Positions 24,568-32,714 of a DNA stretch of 64,000 nucleotides are shown in pieces. Source of the DNA: Reinekea marinisedimentorum. GTDB lineage: Bacteria > Pseudomonadota > Gammaproteobacteria > Pseudomonadales > Natronospirillaceae. Each line of letters begins with the position of its first letter. Position 1 is the stretch's first letter. The DNA lies in contig NZ_SLZR01000002.1 in the NCBI RefSeq assembly GCF_004341165.1, forward strand, positions 372,001-436,000. The letters run 5' to 3'. Both the position numbers and the translations under genes were made by a program. Under the pieces are notes generated by a model. That model had not been told where the DNA came from, ran no database searches, and saw only the letters and a list, made by a program, of their open reading frames with translations.

Positions 24568-25359
24568 GTGAGCAAAAACTCTCAGCCGGAATCGGTGTCA
24601 TCGGTTCTGAAGGTATTCAGCATTCTTCAAACCATGGGCGAACAGGGCAAAGTTGGGGTATCGGAGCTTTCACAAAAGCTGATGATGTCGAAGGCCACCA
24701 CCTACCGCTTTCTGCAGACCATGAAAACCCTTGGTTATGTGCAGCAGGAAGCCGAAGCGGATAAGTACTCACTCACCATGAAGCTCTTTAAGCTTGGTGC
24801 GCTGTCACTCGATGAAGTCGACTTGATTGAGTTGGCCGATCAGCAAATGCGGGTTATTTCCGGCGAAACCAACGAAGCGCTGCATTTGGGTGCCTTCGAT
24901 GAAGACGCCATCATCTACATCCACAAGATCGACTCCAACTACAACCTGCGCATGCAATCGCGCATTGGCCGCCGCAACCCGCTGTACAGCACCGCCATTG
25001 GCAAGGTACTGATGGCCGATAAAAGCGACGATGAGGTTCGGGCGATTCTGGCCGGTGTTGAATTTGTTAAGCACACCGAAAAAACCCACGCCAATGCCGA
25101 GGCGCTGATCAGTGAACTGGCCCAGGTTCGACGCCAGCATTTCGCCGAAGATAACGAAGAACAGGAGCCGGGCCTGTATTGTATTGCCGCGCCGGTTTAC
25201 GACCGTTTCGACCGCGTCATTGCCGGGGTGTCGATCTCCTTCCCGACCATTCGTTTCGATACCGAGCGCAAAGCCCATTATGTGACGCTGCTGCACAATG
25301 CCGGGCGTAATATTTCTGAACAACTGGGCTGTGAGCACTACCCGGTGGCGGCGGAATAG
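24568..25359 (+). CDS. kdgR: IclR family regulator KdgR
   Basis: A 263-residue IclR-type repressor. The N-terminal winged helix-turn-helix (SVLKVFSILQTM, ELSQKLMMSKATTYRFLQTM) is followed by the IclR effector domain (ALHLGAFDEDAIIYIHKIDS, YSTAIGKVLMAD, GLYCIAAPVYDRF, AGVSISFPTIRF). The last two segments and the context match KdgR, which releases DNA on binding KDG. It starts with GTG, with AAGG eight bases upstream. It is divergent from kduD and flanked by two KdgR-type operators, so should repress both itself and the uronate genes. Confidence 0.9.
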   Translation: MSKNSQPESVSSVLKVFSILQTMGEQGKVGVSELSQKLMMSKATTYRFLQTMKTLGYVQQEAEADKYSLTMKLFKLGALSLDEVDLIELADQQMRVISGETNEALHLGAFDEDAIIYIHKIDSNYNLRMQSRIGRRNPLYSTAIGKVLMADKSDDEVRAILAGVEFVKHTEKTHANAEALISELAQVRRQHFAEDNEEQEPGLYCIAAPVYDRFDRVIAGVSISFPTIRFDTERKAHYVTLLHNAGRNISEQLGCEHYPVAAE

Positions 25360-25373
25360 CGCTGACGGCAGGC

Positions 25374-25397
25374 AAAAAAAAGCCCGCATCCGCGGGC
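25374..25397 (-). terminator. Rho-independent terminator of the peptide ABC operon
   Basis: On the minus strand, GCCCGC-GGAT-GCGGGC is followed by eight T residues. It ends the peptide transporter transcript and lies between it and the convergent kdgR gene. Confidence 0.88.
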
Positions 25398-25425
25398 AAG
25401 TGTGGACTCAAAACTTTAGGTCTAA

Positions 25426-26295
25426 CTACTGAACACTCTTACCGAGCTGATCACGCAGCCAGTCGCCCAGCAAATTCAAGCCAAGCACGGTGAGCATAAT
25501 GGCCAGGCCGGGGAACAGGGTAATCCACCAGGCGGTTTGCACATAGTTGCGGCCTTCGGCGAGCATGCCGCCCCAGCTTGGGGTTTGCGGGTCAACACCC
25601 AGGCCCAGGAAGGTCAGGCTGCTTTCCAGCAGAATATTGTTGGCAATGTTCAGCGTCAGCAGAATAATTAGCGGCCCCATGGCGTTCGGCAGAATGTGGC
25701 TGAAGATGATTTTTGCAGACGACTGGCCATAACTTTTTGCCGCCAGAATAAAGGTGCGCTCGCGCAGTGCCAGCACCGAGCCGCGCACAATACGCGCGTA
25801 CTGCACCCATTGGGTGACGATCATCACGATGATGATGCGCTCCAGGCTTGGGCCATAAATGGCAATCACGGTCATGGCAAACAGAATGAACGGGAAGGCC
25901 AGCTGAATATCGGCAAAGCGCATGACGATGGTATCCAGCACGCCGCGATAGTAACCGGCGTACAGGCCGAGGATGGTTCCCAGTACCACCGCTCCAAGCG
26001 AAGAATACACTCCAACCACAAAAGAAACCTTACCGCCGGTTGCGATGCGCGCAAGGATGTCGCGGCCCAGAGCATCGGTACCGAGCGGATGGCCGGGTTC
26101 TGCAAAGGGTGCGGCCAGGCGCGCCATCAGGTTGATCGACTCGCCACCATCCGGGAAAAACACCGGCGCCAGCAGCACCAGGCCGACCAGCAACAGTGTC
26201 AGCGTGATGCCGACGACAAATTCCAGATTCCGGCAGCGGGCCATCGCGTTGGAAAACCACGCCGGGGTTGTGCGAATTTCAGTTTGCGCTGTCAT
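25426..26295 (-). CDS. Peptide ABC transporter permease (DppC/OppC type)
   Basis: A 289-residue permease. It starts with a cytoplasmic tail and a membrane helix (GITLTLLLVGLVLLAPVFF), has the DppC-type N-terminal region (HPLGTDALGRDILARI) and the EAA loop AAKSYGQSSAKIIFSHILPN, and ends with the SLTFLGLGVDPQTPSWGGML motif. It overlaps the upstream permease gene by four bases. With the other permease it forms the channel of a dipeptide/oligopeptide importer. It is the last gene of the five-gene operon. Confidence 0.92.
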   Translation of the reverse strand: MTAQTEIRTTPAWFSNAMARCRNLEFVVGITLTLLLVGLVLLAPVFFPDGGESINLMARLAAPFAEPGHPLGTDALGRDILARIATGGKVSFVVGVYSSLGAVVLGTILGLYAGYYRGVLDTIVMRFADIQLAFPFILFAMTVIAIYGPSLERIIIVMIVTQWVQYARIVRGSVLALRERTFILAAKSYGQSSAKIIFSHILPNAMGPLIILLTLNIANNILLESSLTFLGLGVDPQTPSWGGMLAEGRNYVQTAWWITLFPGLAIMLTVLGLNLLGDWLRDQLGKSVQ

Positions 26296-27221
26296 GACTT
26301 CACCCTTATGCGTGGATCAATTAATGAATACGCCATATCGGTCACCAGGTTCACGATGACAATGAGCATGGCCAGAATACACACCGAGGCCTGCAGCAGC
26401 GGGTAATCACGCTGGGCGATGGCATCGAGTGCCAGCGAGCCCATGCCCGGCCAGTTGAAAACACGCTCAACCACGACAATGCCGCCAATCAGGTTGCCGA
26501 ACTGCAAACCGAAGAAGGTAATCAGGGCAATGGCGCTGTTACGCAGGGCATGTTTATAGATCACCCAAAATTCTTTTACACCCTTGGCGCGGGCGACCAT
26601 GATGTATTGCTCGGAAAGCACATCGAGCATGGCGGTACGCACCAGCCGGACATTCACCGCCGTCAGTACAATCGCCACGGTTGCCGAAGGCAGTACCAGC
26701 GAGGCAACGCCGCTAAAGCCACTCACCGGCAGCACATTAAAGGTAATAGAGAAAATCAGTACCAGCATCATCGCCAGCCAGAAGTTCGGAAAAGAAAGAC
26801 CGGTCAGCGATAAAATACGAATCAGCTGGTCGACCCACTTGCCCTGCTTTACTGCCGCAACGATACCGAGCGGAATAGAAATTAAAATCGACAGCACCAT
26901 AGAGGTTGCCGCCAACAAGAGCGTGGAAGGCAGCGCAGAACCGATCAGTTCTTTGATCGGGCCGCGGAAAAAGCTGTTACCCAATTCACCGGTAAGCAGC
27001 TGCCCCATAAACTGTAAATACTGCACATGGAAGGGTGCATTCAAACCGAGTGATTCACGAATCATCGCGAGATCGGCTTCGGTTACGTTGCTGGACTCTT
27101 GCGTCATCATCACCGCCGGGTCGCCGGTAAAGCGAATGGCAAAGGCAACGAATAGCGTTACCGCCAGTGTGACGAAAACAGCCTGCAATAACCGTTGAGA
27201 TAAAAAAGTTAACTGTTGCAT
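26292..27221 (-). CDS. Peptide ABC transporter permease (DppB/OppB type)
   Basis: A 309-residue permease with the DppB-type N terminus (LSQRLLQAVFVTLAVTLFVAF, then AIRFTGDPA), LGLNAPFHVQYLQFMGQLL, and the EAA loop ARAKGVKEFWVIYKHALRNS. The LIGGIVVVERVFNWPGMGSLAL segment near the C terminus is diagnostic of the family. It overlaps the next permease by four bases. Upstream is a 180-base gap that contains a long inverted repeat and separates it from the binding-protein gene. Confidence 0.92.
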   Translation of the reverse strand: MQQLTFLSQRLLQAVFVTLAVTLFVAFAIRFTGDPAVMMTQESSNVTEADLAMIRESLGLNAPFHVQYLQFMGQLLTGELGNSFFRGPIKELIGSALPSTLLLAATSMVLSILISIPLGIVAAVKQGKWVDQLIRILSLTGLSFPNFWLAMMLVLIFSITFNVLPVSGFSGVASLVLPSATVAIVLTAVNVRLVRTAMLDVLSEQYIMVARAKGVKEFWVIYKHALRNSAIALITFFGLQFGNLIGGIVVVERVFNWPGMGSLALDAIAQRDYPLLQASVCILAMLIVIVNLVTDMAYSLIDPRIRVKS

Positions 27222-27281
27222 GGCATCACCAGAAATTAGATTAACGAATCAATAAACTCAGGCACGCGGATAAGCAGTGAG

Positions 27282-27376
27282 CGGCGTGGTTGTTTTTTTA
27301 GGCATCGGTACACAGGATGTGTACCGCTGAGTGACACAGGGATGTGCTCGAACGACCTGAAAAAACAACCACGCCG
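27282..27376. repeat. Long inverted repeat inside the peptide ABC operon
   Basis: Arms of 17 bases (CGGCGTGGTTGTTTTTT at 27282-27298 and its complement at 27360-27376) close a ~60-base loop that contains a second stem, CGGTACAC/GTGTACCG (27306-27326). The base of the arms pairs three further bases after a wobble. It lies between the binding-protein and permease genes, where a stem could stabilise the upstream message or limit read-through. The two nested stems could also be a small non-autonomous repeat element. Confidence 0.75.
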
Positions 27377-27404
27377 GTTACTGCGACGAACCGGCGAATG
27401 GGTT

Positions 27405-28961
27405 TTACTCAGCCACCACCACATTCATATAACGAACGCGGTCATCCGGTGCCGGTACAAAACCGGAAACCTTTTTCGACACACCATACATGGTGGCCAG
27501 GTTAAACAGTGGCAATTCCAGAGATTGCTCGCGGATGTAACCGGCCACCTGTTGCAGCGCCTGTTCACGCACATCACGGTCGTAAGTGGCGCGCTGCTGC
27601 TCGAGCAGTTCATCCAGTTTGGCATCGTTGATGTACGGGTTAAAACGTTCGCCGCTGTGGTACAGCAGGTAAGCTGTGTTATCGAAATCAAACGTCCAGC
27701 CACCCCAGCCGAACTGGAACAGTTCACCGGTTTTACCGTTCGGGATCAGATCGGACGCCATAATGTTGGTTTCATTCGCGCGGATTTTCAGATTCAGACC
27801 CACCATGCCCAGGTAAGAGCTGACCACCTGAGAAATTTCACGGAAGGTCTCATCGCTGTTGTAGATATCCAGCGTAATATCGGTACCCGGTGCAACTCCC
27901 GCTTCTTTCAACAGAGCCTTGGCACGCGCAGGATCGTACGGGTACTTCTTAATGCTGGCATCGTTACCGAACGAAAGCTCGCCCTGAGCCGTGGCAATGG
28001 ATTCACCCAGGCCACCGAGCAGTGCATTCAAAATCGCATCACGGTCGATGGCAATGTTCATTGCCTCGCGCACGCGCGCATCCGCAGTAATGCCACTGTT
28101 GGCTTTAAAACGCATCATGTTCACCGTTGGGCCACCGACGGTCACCAGGTCAACCGATTTATTCTTTTTCAGGGTTTCAACTGAGGTGTTCGGTACGTTC
28201 AGAGAAATATCAACACCACCGGACATCAGCTCCGCCATGCGGGTGGCTGGCTCAGAGATAAAGCGAATGTTCACCAGTTCTGTTTTTGCTGTGCCGTTCC
28301 AGTAGCCTTCGAAACGCGCAAGCTTCAACTCCACTGACGGTTCATAGCTTACAACCTGATAAGGGCCGGTACCGACAGGCTTACGGTCGAACGCTTCTTC
28401 GCCGACTTCTTCAATATACTTAGGCGGTACAATCATGGCGCCGTAACCCGCCAGCTTGGTAATCAGTACCGGGTCAACCTGGTTCATGTGGAACTCAACC
28501 GTGTAGTCATCGATCACTTCAACAGAGCCGATTGAGGTGTAGTTGGAACGCTGTGGGCCTTTTTGCCCCTGCTCGCCCAACAGACGATCGAAGGTATATT
28601 TTACGGCCGCTGCGTTGAACGGCTCGCCATTGTGAAAGCTGACGCCTTCGCGCAGGGTAAAACGGATGCGGCTGTTATCATCAAGAAATTCCCAGGCAGT
28701 CGCCAAGCCCGGCACCAGCTGTAAATCTTCACCACGCTGAATCAGGCCTTCAAAAATATTGCTGCCGATAGAACCCCAGGAAAGGCGGAACGTATCAATC
28801 GGGTCCAGGTTTTGCGGGTCGGAGCCCTGTGCAACATTCAGTTCACTCAGGGCATACGCCTGCACACCGGAAAACGCCAGTACGGTGGCCAGCAGGCCGG
28901 TTTTAACAGTTTTAACGAAGCCCTGTCGCGAGCATGACAGAGTTGATGTTATTAATTTCAC
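27405..28961 (-). CDS. Peptide ABC transporter substrate-binding protein
   Basis: A 518-residue family-5 solute-binding protein (DppA/OppA class). GTG start with GGAGG nine bases upstream. The signal peptide is TVKTGLLATVLAFSGVQAYA with cleavage near residue 37. The mature part has LNVAQGSDPQNLDPIDTFR, the family motif FTLREGVSFHNGEPFNAAAVKYTFD (split here as FTLREGVSF and HNGEPFNA), and DRKPVGTGPYQVVSYEP. It lies in an operon with a pyroglutamyl peptidase, a fused ATPase and two permeases. The likely substrates are short peptides, perhaps ones with pyroglutamate at the N terminus. Confidence 0.92.
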   Translation of the reverse strand: MKLITSTLSCSRQGFVKTVKTGLLATVLAFSGVQAYALSELNVAQGSDPQNLDPIDTFRLSWGSIGSNIFEGLIQRGEDLQLVPGLATAWEFLDDNSRIRFTLREGVSFHNGEPFNAAAVKYTFDRLLGEQGQKGPQRSNYTSIGSVEVIDDYTVEFHMNQVDPVLITKLAGYGAMIVPPKYIEEVGEEAFDRKPVGTGPYQVVSYEPSVELKLARFEGYWNGTAKTELVNIRFISEPATRMAELMSGGVDISLNVPNTSVETLKKNKSVDLVTVGGPTVNMMRFKANSGITADARVREAMNIAIDRDAILNALLGGLGESIATAQGELSFGNDASIKKYPYDPARAKALLKEAGVAPGTDITLDIYNSDETFREISQVVSSYLGMVGLNLKIRANETNIMASDLIPNGKTGELFQFGWGGWTFDFDNTAYLLYHSGERFNPYINDAKLDELLEQQRATYDRDVREQALQQVAGYIREQSLELPLFNLATMYGVSKKVSGFVPAPDDRVRYMNVVVAE

Positions 28962-29003
28962 AATGAGATCCCTCCATTAGAGTTTGCGATTCTGTGAAGT
29001 GTT

Positions 29004-30881
29004 TTAGTTTGTCAACGCGGGGCTGTGATTTGCGACCAGATGGCCTTTTGTCACCTCAACGTATTCGTGTACGTCGGGCTCATCACCTATTTTTCGAATG
29101 ACGCTCGGAATTTCGGCGCTCATTTCTGGTGATTTATTTTGTTTTCGGTTACGAATAGTCGGCACCGAAGCAATGAGTTTTTGCGTATAGGGGTGTTGCG
29201 GGTTTTCAAAAATCTGCTGACGTGAACCGATCTCAACAATCTGGCCCAGATACATCACCGCAACGCGGTGGCTGATGCGTTCCACAATGGCCATATCGTG
29301 CGAGATAAACAGATAGGCAATGCCTTGTGTTTCCTGCAGGTGCATAAACAAATTGACCACCTGCGCCTGAACGGAAACGTCTAACGCAGAAACCGCTTCA
29401 TCGGCAATGATCAGCTTTGGCTCGCAGGCCAGTGCGCGGGCAATGCAGATACGCTGGCGCTGACCGCCGGAAAATTCTTTCGGGTAACGACGGGCATGTT
29501 CGGCTTTCAGGCCGACCATTTCCAGCAGCTCGGCAACGCGTTCATCCGCCTGCTTTTTACTGCGCACCAGGCCGTGTACCCAGGCCGGTTCAATGATGGA
29601 AGCGCCAATCGTTTTACGCGGGTTCAGTGCACCGTACGGGTCCTGAAATACATATTGGATTTCACGACTGAACAGTTTTTTGCGGTTCGACGGCAGCTCA
29701 AACAGGTTCTCGCCATCCAGACGGACTTCACCGGAATGGGGTTCCGCCAGTTGCTGAATGGTGCGGCCAACGGTGGATTTACCACTGCCGGATTCACCCA
29801 CAATAGACAGTGTTTCACCGGGGTAGATCGCAAACGAAACCTGCTCCGCAGCATGAACATAGTGAGAAATTTTGCCCATAAAGCCATCGTGCACACTGTA
29901 GCGCACGCTCAGTTTATCGACCTCCAGCAGCGGCTCGGCATACTTCACCTGCTTATCTAAATCGCGCTCGGGCAGGGTTTCCTGCTCTTCACTGTATTGC
30001 GCAAAATAACGTGGCTTTTCCAGCCCCTGCATGCTGCCCAGCTCAGGGACGGCACTGAGCAGGTTGCGGGTGTAGCTGGCTTTTGGTTCGGCCAGCAGAC
30101 CTTCCATACTGTTACGTTCAACTTCTTTGCTGTTGCGCATGACCAGAATATCGTCAGCAACCTCAGACACCACCGCCATGTTGTGGCTGATGAAAATAAT
30201 GCCGCTGTTCAGTTCATTCTGCAGGTCTGAAATCAGGCCCAGAATCTGCGCCTGAATGGTGACATCCAGTGCCGTAGTCGGTTCGTCGGCAATCAGAATT
30301 TTGGGCTTACAGGAGATGGCCATGGCGATCATGACTCGCTGCAGCTGACCGCCGGAAAGCTGATGCGGGTAGTAACCTAAGATGCGTTTGGATTGCGGAA
30401 TACGTACCAGATCGAGCAGCTGACAGGCTTCAGCCTGCGCCTGCTTTTTGGAAATGCCGCGGTGAATCATCAGCGTTTCACACAGCTGATCGCCAATGGT
30501 AAACACCGGGTTGAGCGACGCCATCGGCTCCTGAAAGATCATGGAGATTTCCCGACCGCGGATAATCCGGTGCTTTTCTTCCGGCAGTTGCGCCAGATCG
30601 ACCGAGCCCAGCAAATCACTTTCAAACTGCATACTGCCGTGGCTGACTTTCGCACCCAGGTGCTTCACCAGGCCCATAATCGCCAGCGACGAAATCGACT
30701 TACCCGAGCCGGATTCACCGACAATCGCCAGCGTTCGGCTGCGGTAAAGATCAAACGAAACCTTATCGACCACCGGGGTGCTGCCAAACTGCACCTGCAG
30801 ATCATTTACCGACAGTATGGGCTTGGGCTGAAACGTTTCTCCCCGGCATTTTTGCTCCGGGCTGCTGGCTTGCTGAGTCAT
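29004..30881 (-). CDS. Peptide ABC transporter ATP-binding protein, DppD-DppF fusion
   Basis: A 625-residue protein with two complete nucleotide-binding domains that are usually separate subunits. Domain 1 (~22-290): Walker A GESGSGKSI, signature LSGGQLQRVMIAMAI, Walker B ILIADEPTTALD. Domain 2 (~320-600): Walker A GESGSGKST, signature FSGGQRQRICIARAL, Walker B LIIADEAVSALD. Both carry the C-terminal oligopeptide-type extension (NPQHPYTQKLIASVP). Fusions of this kind (for example YejF, GsiA) are common. It starts three bases after the stop of the pyroglutamyl peptidase gene, so the two are translationally coupled. Confidence 0.93.
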   Translation of the reverse strand: MTQQASSPEQKCRGETFQPKPILSVNDLQVQFGSTPVVDKVSFDLYRSRTLAIVGESGSGKSISSLAIMGLVKHLGAKVSHGSMQFESDLLGSVDLAQLPEEKHRIIRGREISMIFQEPMASLNPVFTIGDQLCETLMIHRGISKKQAQAEACQLLDLVRIPQSKRILGYYPHQLSGGQLQRVMIAMAISCKPKILIADEPTTALDVTIQAQILGLISDLQNELNSGIIFISHNMAVVSEVADDILVMRNSKEVERNSMEGLLAEPKASYTRNLLSAVPELGSMQGLEKPRYFAQYSEEQETLPERDLDKQVKYAEPLLEVDKLSVRYSVHDGFMGKISHYVHAAEQVSFAIYPGETLSIVGESGSGKSTVGRTIQQLAEPHSGEVRLDGENLFELPSNRKKLFSREIQYVFQDPYGALNPRKTIGASIIEPAWVHGLVRSKKQADERVAELLEMVGLKAEHARRYPKEFSGGQRQRICIARALACEPKLIIADEAVSALDVSVQAQVVNLFMHLQETQGIAYLFISHDMAIVERISHRVAVMYLGQIVEIGSRQQIFENPQHPYTQKLIASVPTIRNRKQNKSPEMSAEIPSVIRKIGDEPDVHEYVEVTKGHLVANHSPALTN

Positions 30882-30884
30882 TGT

Positions 30885-31559
30885 TTAATTCGTCCTATTC
30901 TCATGAATATGCTGAGTAAGCTCACTTATGGCCAATGCAATGGCATCGGTCAGTGGCTTCTCGGCCATGGTTTTCGGCGTATCGATGTATTGTCCAGCTT
31001 CACCCTGTGGCGCTGTTATAAAAGGAATATGTATAAAGCCACAGAGCGTTTTTTTAGAATAATTGGAGTCCTGACTGTTTTTTTCGGCCAGGTAATTACT
31101 GGTGTAGAGCATCTGATTGCACAGGTGAGTACCGGCAAAAAAGGACAACTTGGCGTTGACTCCGGATTCATTGAGCGCATCAACCAGTCGTTCATTGGGG
31201 AAGTCGGCCTGAATAGCCAGCGGGCCATCATTGATGACCGGCAACTGGTTCGCCAGCATGCCGTTGATATCCGGGATTTTGGTGAAGTGGCGCCAGTTAA
31301 TCGCCATCTGCTCCAAGGCGATGCCATCGTAATGACCGGAGACACCAATCCCTACCCAGGCATCAGGCTGAAACTCGGCCATCAGTTGTTCAATGGTTTG
31401 GTACAGCGGCTCAGAGGCAACCGGCATGTGCACAAAGCGAATATCAGTGTCACCCCAGTTGTGCAGCTTCAGGTTTTCGACCACAACCGACGATGGGTTT
31501 TCAGGCGCTCTCGCCCAACTGCTGTAACCCGCTACTAAGATCTTTGTCGGCTGTGTCAT
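30885..31559 (-). CDS. pcp: Pyroglutamyl-peptidase I family cysteine peptidase
   Basis: About 224 residues of the C15 family. The catalytic triad can be placed: Glu83 in ALEQMAINW, Cys147 in AGTHLCNQMLY and His177 in GFIHIPF, at spacings like those of the known enzymes (81/144/168). The enzyme removes N-terminal pyroglutamate from peptides. I chose the ATG at 31559 (MTQPTKILVAGY) because the fold begins there. It is the first gene of the peptide ABC operon, so imported peptides with blocked N termini could be processed at once. Divergent from a LysR regulator. Confidence 0.9.
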   Translation of the reverse strand: MTQPTKILVAGYSSWARAPENPSSVVVENLKLHNWGDTDIRFVHMPVASEPLYQTIEQLMAEFQPDAWVGIGVSGHYDGIALEQMAINWRHFTKIPDINGMLANQLPVINDGPLAIQADFPNERLVDALNESGVNAKLSFFAGTHLCNQMLYTSNYLAEKNSQDSNYSKKTLCGFIHIPFITAPQGEAGQYIDTPKTMAEKPLTDAIALAISELTQHIHENRTN

Positions 31560-31628
31560 GCAAGTAACCTGATACGTGAATTGATCAGCTTTCATACTGG
31601 CAAAGGCCTTCAATCACATCAAATCATT

Positions 31629-31641
31629 AGTCATCATGACT
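31629..31641. promoter_or_regulatory. Palindrome in the divergent pcp-lysR promoter region
   Basis: AGTCAT-C-ATGACT, a perfect 13-base dyad about 70 bases from each of the two divergent starts. A LysR-type regulator binding here could control the peptide operon and itself. It does not follow the T-N11-A rule closely. Confidence 0.4.
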
Positions 31642-31711
31642 CTATAACCTAATATGATACCCTTATGGAAAACATCTGCTTCCCCACCACCGACATACAG
31701 GATGACGCACC

Positions 31712-32605
31712 ATGATCCGATACCGCCAAATAGAAGCCTTCCGCTATGTTATGGTCACCGGCACCATGACCGGCGCAGCCGATTCCATGGCCATCAGCCA
31801 GCCAGCGGTCAGCCGTCTGATCAGCGATCTGGAATACCACTTGAAGTTTAAGCTGTTCGATCGGGTGAAGGGTCGGCTGGTACCGACGCAAGACGCCATG
31901 CGCTTTTACCAGGGTGTCGATCAGTTTTATATCGGCTTTGAACAGCTGGAAGAGGTGGCGCAGAAGATCCGCACCCAGAAGCCCTCGGATTTGAAAATCT
32001 GTGCCACGCCGGCGCTCTCCACCTATGTATTTCCTACGGTGGTTGAGGCCTTCCAACAGACGCACCCAAACGTCAACCTGCTCATAGAAAGTCTGTCCTC
32101 CGTTGATATTGTACAGCGGCTGAAAACCCACATGGCGCACATTGGCATTACCACCGCGTTCCCTGAAGTACCGGGCGTTGAGCAAATTCCCTGGCGCACT
32201 ACGGCGCACGTTTGTGCGGTGCATAAAAGCCACCGGCTGGCGGAAAAAGACATCATCACCGCCGAGGATTTAACGCATGAGGAAATCCTGAAGATTCTGC
32301 CGGCCGGCTTCGTAAACTGGCAACCGGTCACCAAAACACTGAAGCAGGCCGGCATTGAGTACAGCGACCGTATCGGCATTCAGAGCTCGCATACCGGCTA
32401 CAGTATGGTGGCGCAAAACCTGGCGGTTGCCATTATTGAACCCTTTGCCGCGCCCGCCTGGCTGACCAATGGTGTCGTGGTTAAGCCGTTCACGCCGGCA
32501 ATTGAGTTTGATTACGTTATTGTGCGTGCGGCGAACGTACCCGGCAGTGAAGCTGAGAACGAATTTATCCGCCAGGTGCAGAATATTTCGCTGCCGGCGT
32601 GGTAG
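31712..32605 (+). CDS. LysR family transcriptional regulator
   Basis: A 297-residue LTTR. The N-terminal HTH (MIRYRQIEAFRYVMVTGTMT, AADSMAISQPAVSRLISDLE) is complete, and the effector domain begins near residue 92 (LKICATPALSTYVFPTVVEAF). It begins with MIRYRQIEAF, a sequence close to a group of LTTRs linked to amino-acid or opine transport. It is divergent from the pyroglutamyl peptidase/peptide ABC operon across a 150-base gap, so is probably its activator. AGGATGA is the ribosome-binding site. Confidence 0.9.
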   Translation: MIRYRQIEAFRYVMVTGTMTGAADSMAISQPAVSRLISDLEYHLKFKLFDRVKGRLVPTQDAMRFYQGVDQFYIGFEQLEEVAQKIRTQKPSDLKICATPALSTYVFPTVVEAFQQTHPNVNLLIESLSSVDIVQRLKTHMAHIGITTAFPEVPGVEQIPWRTTAHVCAVHKSHRLAEKDIITAEDLTHEEILKILPAGFVNWQPVTKTLKQAGIEYSDRIGIQSSHTGYSMVAQNLAVAIIEPFAAPAWLTNGVVVKPFTPAIEFDYVIVRAANVPGSEAENEFIRQVQNISLPAW

Positions 32606-32714
32606 TACGCCGTTAGAACGATGGCGTTATGCAAACTTGCAGCTAAGCTGACAATAACTGCAGTCAGAAGCCTGAAGGCCCTGCGACCTCTAGCCCATCA
32701 CGCCAGCGAATATA

